64,000 nt of DNA from Aquincola tertiaricarbonis (GTDB lineage Bacteria > Pseudomonadota > Gammaproteobacteria > Burkholderiales > Burkholderiaceae_C). The stretch spans positions 2,790,001 through 2,854,000 of the forward strand of contig NZ_CP097636.1 of the NCBI RefSeq assembly GCF_023573145.1. The letters are read 5' to 3'. Made by a program: the position numbers and the translations under genes. Positions 60,311-64,000 of this stretch are shown piece by piece. The stretch's first letter is position 1. Every line of letters begins with the position of its first letter. Below the pieces are notes generated by a model that was not told where the DNA came from, did not search any database, and saw only the letters and a program-made list of their open reading frames with translations.

Positions 60311-61036
60311 TCAGGACTTGGCCGAGGCCTCTGCCAGCTGCTTCTCGATCTCGGCCGCCGGAATGGCACCGGGCAGGCGGCGGCCGTCCTGGAACACCAG
60401 GGCCGGCGTGCCGTTGAGCTTGTGCTTCTGGCCGAAGGCCACGTTGCGGGCAATGGCGGCGGCATCGCAGCTGCCCATCTGCTTGGGAATGGTGGCGCCG
60501 TCCAGCATCCAGGCGCGCCAGGTCTTCTGCGCATCCTTCGAGCACCAGATGCCCTTGGCCTTGGCATCCGAATCCGCCCCCAGGATGGGGTACAGGAAGG
60601 TGTAGATGGTCACGTCCTTCACGGTGGCCAGGTCGCGCTCGAAGCGCTTGCAGTAGCCGCAGTTGGGGTCGGCGAACACCGCCAGCTTGCGCGAGCCGTT
60701 GCCCTGCTTCTGCACCATCGCGTCCTTCAGCGGCAGCGAGGCGAAGTCGATCGCCGTCAGCTTCTGGATGCGGGCATCGGTCAGGTTGGTCTTGTTGCGG
60801 GTGTCGAAGATCGAGCCCTGGATGACGTGGTTGCCGCTCTCGTCGCTGTAGATCACGTCGGTGCCCATGCGCACCTCGTACAGGCCCGGGATCGGCGTCT
60901 TGCTGACCTCGTCGATCTTGGGCATCTGCGGCAGCCGCTCCATCAGGTTCTTGCGGATGACGTCTTCCTGGGCGGCTGCAGGCAGCGCGGCGATGGCCAG
61001 CACGGCGGCGGCCGCGGCGAGGGTTCGGTTCAGCAT
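60311..61036 (-). CDS. dsbC: Periplasmic disulfide isomerase DsbC
   Basis: A 240-residue exported thiol-disulfide isomerase. A signal peptide spans about residues 1-22 (MLNRTLAAAAAVLAIAALPA). The dimerisation domain follows (about 25-85). The thioredoxin domain has the active site Cys126-Gly-Tyr-Cys129 in FADPNCGYCKRFE. A second cysteine pair further on is also as in DsbC. The start is ATG 61036. It begins 11 bases after the UbiH-like gene ends. Confidence 0.94.
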   Translation of the reverse strand: MLNRTLAAAAAVLAIAALPAAAQEDVIRKNLMERLPQMPKIDEVSKTPIPGLYEVRMGTDVIYSDESGNHVIQGSIFDTRNKTNLTDARIQKLTAIDFASLPLKDAMVQKQGNGSRKLAVFADPNCGYCKRFERDLATVKDVTIYTFLYPILGADSDAKAKGIWCSKDAQKTWRAWMLDGATIPKQMGSCDAAAIARNVAFGQKHKLNGTPALVFQDGRRLPGAIPAAEIEKQLAEASAKS

Positions 61037-61047
61037 GGGGATGTCCT

Positions 61048-62181
61048 TCAAAGGCCGAGCGCGCGCCCGGCAAGCCAGCGCTTGGCGCCGGGCAGGTGGT
61101 CGACCAGACTCAGGCCGCGGTTACGAAGTTCCCGCAGCCAGGGCGTGGGCGGGGCGAAGAGATGCAGCAGGCCATCGGTGACGGTGGCCATCGCCGCGGT
61201 GGGCCCCAGGCGGCGGCGGGCATAACGCGCCAGCAGCCGCTCGTCGCCCAGCGGGCGCCAGGATTCACGCGCGGCCAGCGTGTCGGCCAGCACCTGCACG
61301 TCGGCCAGGCCCAGGTTGAGGCCCTGGCCGGCCAGCGGATGCACCACGTGGGCGCTGTCGCCCAGCAGCACCCAGCCGGGGCCGCTGAAGTGGCGGGCCT
61401 GGCCCACGCCCAGCGGCCAGGCGGCGCGTTCGCTGCCCAGCTGCAGCCGGCCGGCGGCACCGCCGGTGGCCTCGTTCAAGGCCTGCTCGAAGTCGGCGCC
61501 GGGCAGTGCCAGCAGCTCGGCGGCGCGGGCCTCGGGCAGCGACCACACCAGGCCGTAGGCATGGCCGGGCTGCGGCCGGTCGAACGGCAGCAACGCCAGC
61601 ACGTCGGGCGAGCGGAACCACTGCCGCGCCGTGCCGTGGTGCGGCCGGTCGGCCACCAGGCGGGCCGCGATGGCGCGCTGGCCGTACCAGTGCATCTCGA
61701 AGACGATGCCCAGACGCTGGCGGGTGGCCGAATGCTTGCCTTCGCACAAGGCGGTGAGCGGCGCCTGCACGCTGTCGTCGGGGCCGGCGCGGCGCACATG
61801 GGGTGCAAAGCGCAGCGCGGCATGCAGCACCTCTTCCAGCGCCGCGGCATCGACGATCCAGCACAGCGCCGGCACCGACTGCTCCCAGGCCGAGAAGCTG
61901 ATGGCGCCCGGCCGGGCATCGCCCTCGACCTGCATGTCGTGCACCGGCGTCACCGCATCGGGCGGCATCGCCTCCCACACCTTCAGCGACTGCAGCAGCG
62001 ACACCGAGGCGGCATTGAGCGCATAGGTGCGCACATCGGGCTGGCCGGTGGGCGCACTCGCCGCCTGCAGCACCACCCGCAAGCCCTGGCGTGACAGCGC
62101 CAGCGCCAGGCTGGCCCCCACTGCGCCCGCGCCACGGATGCACACGTCGGTCGGGTCAGGGGCCATGCGTACGGAAGTCAT
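61048..62181 (-). CDS. UbiH/UbiF-like FAD-dependent monooxygenase
   Basis: A 377-residue flavoprotein hydroxylase. The FAD motif is IRGAGAVGASLALALSRQG near the N-terminus. The second FAD motif GDSAHVVHPLAGQGLNLGLAD near residue 280 is typical of ubiquinone-biosynthesis hydroxylases. It probably hydroxylates a ring position of ubiquinone precursors; which of UbiH, UbiF or UbiI it replaces cannot be told. Start candidates are ATG 62190, 62181 and 62166; I use 62181. It is divergent from the MOSC gene. Confidence 0.88.
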   Translation of the reverse strand: MTSVRMAPDPTDVCIRGAGAVGASLALALSRQGLRVVLQAASAPTGQPDVRTYALNAASVSLLQSLKVWEAMPPDAVTPVHDMQVEGDARPGAISFSAWEQSVPALCWIVDAAALEEVLHAALRFAPHVRRAGPDDSVQAPLTALCEGKHSATRQRLGIVFEMHWYGQRAIAARLVADRPHHGTARQWFRSPDVLALLPFDRPQPGHAYGLVWSLPEARAAELLALPGADFEQALNEATGGAAGRLQLGSERAAWPLGVGQARHFSGPGWVLLGDSAHVVHPLAGQGLNLGLADVQVLADTLAARESWRPLGDERLLARYARRRLGPTAAMATVTDGLLHLFAPPTPWLRELRNRGLSLVDHLPGAKRWLAGRALGL

Positions 62182-62281
62182 ACGAGGCATTGTAGGGAGC
62201 GGTACCCTGCCCGCCTCGCCCCCAGGGGCGGCCCCGCCGGGCGCGCCCGAAAGAGGGTGGCGGACGGGCAGAATGGCTCGC

Positions 62282-63136
62282 ATGAGCGACCATTCCGTGA
62301 CCGTGCATTCGCTGCACATCCATCCCATCAAGTCGTGCGCCGGCCTCTCGGTGCGCGAGGGCCTGCTGATCGAAACCGGCCTGGAGCTGGACCGCGCCTG
62401 GATGGTGGTGGACGAGCACGGGCAGTTCCTCACCCAGCGCCAGCTACCGAAGATGCAGCTCATCCGGCCCACGCTGCGCACCGAGGACCTGGTGCTGCGC
62501 GCGCCCGGCATGCTGGCGCTGCACCTGACGATAGCCGCGGTGGAAGAACCCTGCCGCGCCACGGTGTGGGGCGACGAGGTGGCCGCCTACGACATGGGCA
62601 AGGTGGCCGCGCAGTGGTTCACCGACTATCTGGGGCGGCCGGCGCGGCTGGTGCGCTTCGACCCTGACCACCACCGCGCCTGCGACGCCCGCTGGACCGG
62701 CGGCCTGCCGGCGCAGACGGCCTTTGCCGACGGCTTTCCGCTGCTGGTCACCTCCACCGCCTCGCTGGCGGAGCTGAACCGCCGCCTGGCCGCGGCCGGC
62801 CTGCCGCCGGCGGCGATGGAGCGCTTCCGGCCCAACCTGGTGCTGGACGGGCTGGAGGACGCACATGCCGAGGACTTCATCGACGAGCTGACGATCGAAT
62901 CGCCGCAGGGCCCCATCGTGCTCAAGCTGGTCAAGCCCTGCTCGCGCTGCAGCATCCCCGACGTGGACCCGACGACGGCCGAGACCGGCCACGCCATTGC
63001 CGACACGCTGCTGGGCTACCGCGCCGACCCGCGGCTGAACGGCGCCCTCACCTTCGGCATGAACGCCATCATCGTCAGCGGCACCGACCAGGTGCTGCAG
63101 GTCGGCGCGCGGGGCGAGGGCACGATCGCCTTCTAG
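62282..63136 (+). CDS. MOSC domain protein (YcbX-like)
   Basis: A 284-residue protein of the molybdenum-cofactor sulfurase C-terminal family. The N-terminal MOSC beta-barrel domain begins VHSLHIHPIKSCAGLSVREG. The MOSC domain contains KLVKPCSRCSIPDVDPTTAETG, where the conserved cysteine can bind molybdenum cofactor. YcbX and related mARC proteins reduce N-hydroxylated bases, but no ferredoxin domain is fused here. The start is ATG 62282. It converges with the pirin gene four bases away. Confidence 0.9.
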   Translation: MSDHSVTVHSLHIHPIKSCAGLSVREGLLIETGLELDRAWMVVDEHGQFLTQRQLPKMQLIRPTLRTEDLVLRAPGMLALHLTIAAVEEPCRATVWGDEVAAYDMGKVAAQWFTDYLGRPARLVRFDPDHHRACDARWTGGLPAQTAFADGFPLLVTSTASLAELNRRLAAAGLPPAAMERFRPNLVLDGLEDAHAEDFIDELTIESPQGPIVLKLVKPCSRCSIPDVDPTTAETGHAIADTLLGYRADPRLNGALTFGMNAIIVSGTDQVLQVGARGEGTIAF

Positions 63137-63140
63137 CCTT

Positions 63141-64000
63141 CTAAGTGGGGCGTTTTTCGGGCAAGGGGATGAACTCGGTTTCCCCCGGCACCGGCGCAAA
63201 GCGCTGCGCCGCCCAGTCGTCCGCCGCCTGCACGATGCGCTCCTTGCGGCTGGAGACGAAGTTCCACCACATGTAGCGGTGGCCCAGCGGGTCGCCGCCC
63301 ACCAGGGCCAGGCGGGCGCCCTGCGGTGCGACGATCTCGCAGGTGGCGCCGGCGGGCAGCACCGCCATCGTCTGCGCCGCCACCGGCTGGCCGTCCAGCG
63401 TGAAGCCGCCTTCCACCGCATACAGGGCCTGCTGCTTCGCCAGCGGCGGCAGCGTCAGGCGTGCACCGGGCGCCAGACGCAGGTCGATGTACAGCGTGGC
63501 CGAGCGCTGGGGCACCGGCGAGCTGACGCCGAAGCCGCTGCCCATCAGCACCCGCGCCACCACGCCGGGCGCGGGGGCCACTTCCGGAATGTCGGCCGCC
63601 GAGGTGTGCGAGAAAAAGCACGGCATCTCCTCGTCGGCCTCCGGCAGCGCCAGCCACAGCTGCAGGCCGTGGCGCAGGTCGGCCTGGCCGCGCAGCTCAT
63701 CGGGCATGCGCTCGGAGTGGGTGATGCCGCTGCCGGCCACCATCAGGTTGACCGCGCCGGGCTCGATGCGCTGCACCGCGCCGGTGGAGTCGCGGTGCAC
63801 CATCGCGCCCTGGTACAGGTAGGTGACGGTGGCCAGGCCGATGTGCGGGTGGGCGCGCACGTCCTGGGTGTCGTGCGCCTGCACCGGGCCGAAATGGTCG
63901 AAGAACACGAAGGGCCCCACCGCCGGCTGCGGCAGCGAGGGCAGCGAACGCCGCACCAGGAAACCGCCGCCCAGGTCCTTGGTGTGCGGCGAGATGAGCG
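63141..64000 (-). CDS. Pirin family protein, 5' end cut by the window edge
   Basis: A bicupin protein. The frame is open to the right edge. Reading upstream of the internal GTG at 63956 gives SPHTKDLGGGFLVRRSLPSL, the normal pirin N-terminus, so the true start lies outside. The metal-site region is HPHIGLATVTYLYQGAMVHRDSTG (histidines near 35 and 54 of the visible part), and GSGITHSERMP follows. Pirins are iron-binding regulators or quercetin-dioxygenase-like enzymes; the role here is unknown. No start codon should be assigned inside the window. Confidence 0.9.
   Translation of the reverse strand, partial: LISPHTKDLGGGFLVRRSLPSLPQPAVGPFVFFDHFGPVQAHDTQDVRAHPHIGLATVTYLYQGAMVHRDSTGAVQRIEPGAVNLMVAGSGITHSERMPDELRGQADLRHGLQLWLALPEADEEMPCFFSHTSAADIPEVAPAPGVVARVLMGSGFGVSSPVPQRSATLYIDLRLAPGARLTLPPLAKQQALYAVEGGFTLDGQPVAAQTMAVLPAGATCEIVAPQGARLALVGGDPLGHRYMWWNFVSSRKERIVQAADDWAAQRFAPVPGETEFIPLPEKRPT

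Noticed and set aside
63141..63956. Complete pirin gene starting at GTG 63956
   Set aside because: The upstream in-frame sequence to the window edge encodes the conserved pirin N-terminus, so the true start is outside the window.

Overview
The window is high-GC DNA with strong codon-position bias, so long open frames lie antisense to nearly every gene. Gene content and order point to a betaproteobacterium of the Burkholderiales, probably the Rubrivivax/Leptothrix/Ideonella/Roseateles group. This rests on the contiguous block yceD-rpmF-plsX-fabH-fabD-fabG-acpP-fabF followed by rpoE-rseA-rseB and the start of what is probably mucD. A folded GC-rich intergenic element at 10742-10828 is of a type I associate with this order. 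The taxon is inferred from gene order, not from a marker-gene search.

Layout. (1) 1-9335, minus strand: 50S protein L32, phospholipid and fatty-acid initiation genes, acyl carrier protein, then the sigma-E envelope-stress module. (2) 9386-12312: a Maf nucleotide pyrophosphatase and an RsmI-like methyltransferase (plus strand), then a DEAD-box RNA helicase (minus strand). (3) 12350-53334, about 41 kb: a surface-polysaccharide locus built as two convergent gene trains that meet near an inverted repeat at 36301-36332. (4) 53490-55948: lysS, a flavin-binding oxidase-like protein and a small unknown protein. (5) 55985-64000: enoyl-CoA hydratase, a DUF3108 protein, an M61 peptidase with PDZ domain, a DUF3429 protein, DsbC, a UbiH-like monooxygenase, a MOSC protein and a pirin cut by the window edge.

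The polysaccharide locus. The plus-strand train (13609-36214) starts with an outer-membrane export protein and a chain-length regulator. It continues with a complete CDP-3,6-dideoxyhexose set (ddhD, ddhA, ddhB, ddhC), a reductase-type SDR and a split transketolase. After these come a flippase, five predicted glycosyltransferases, an acyltransferase, an EpsG-like polymerase and a second SDR. It closes with a GDP-D-glycero-D-manno-heptose set (GmhA, HddA, and a single protein fusing HddC, GmhB and a P-loop kinase-like domain). The minus-strand train (53334-36387) carries rfbBDAC for dTDP-L-rhamnose and WbpB/WbpD/WbpE homologues for UDP-2,3-diacetamido-glucuronate. It also has a second flippase, two GT4 glycosyltransferases, an acyltransferase, a methyltransferase, an aminotransferase, a PglC-like initiating transferase, a membrane 4,6-dehydratase, and gmd/fcl for GDP-L-fucose. 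A WecA-like initiating transferase lies divergent to the export gene.

Most interesting points: the CDP-dideoxysugar genes coupled to a split transketolase, which suggests a CDP-linked branched-chain sugar made without a YerE-type enzyme; the triple-domain heptose enzyme with an unexplained kinase-like domain; and two initiating transferases plus two flippases but only one recognised polymerase, which suggests two glycans share the locus. No rRNA, tRNA, CRISPR array, insertion sequence or replication origin was recognised.
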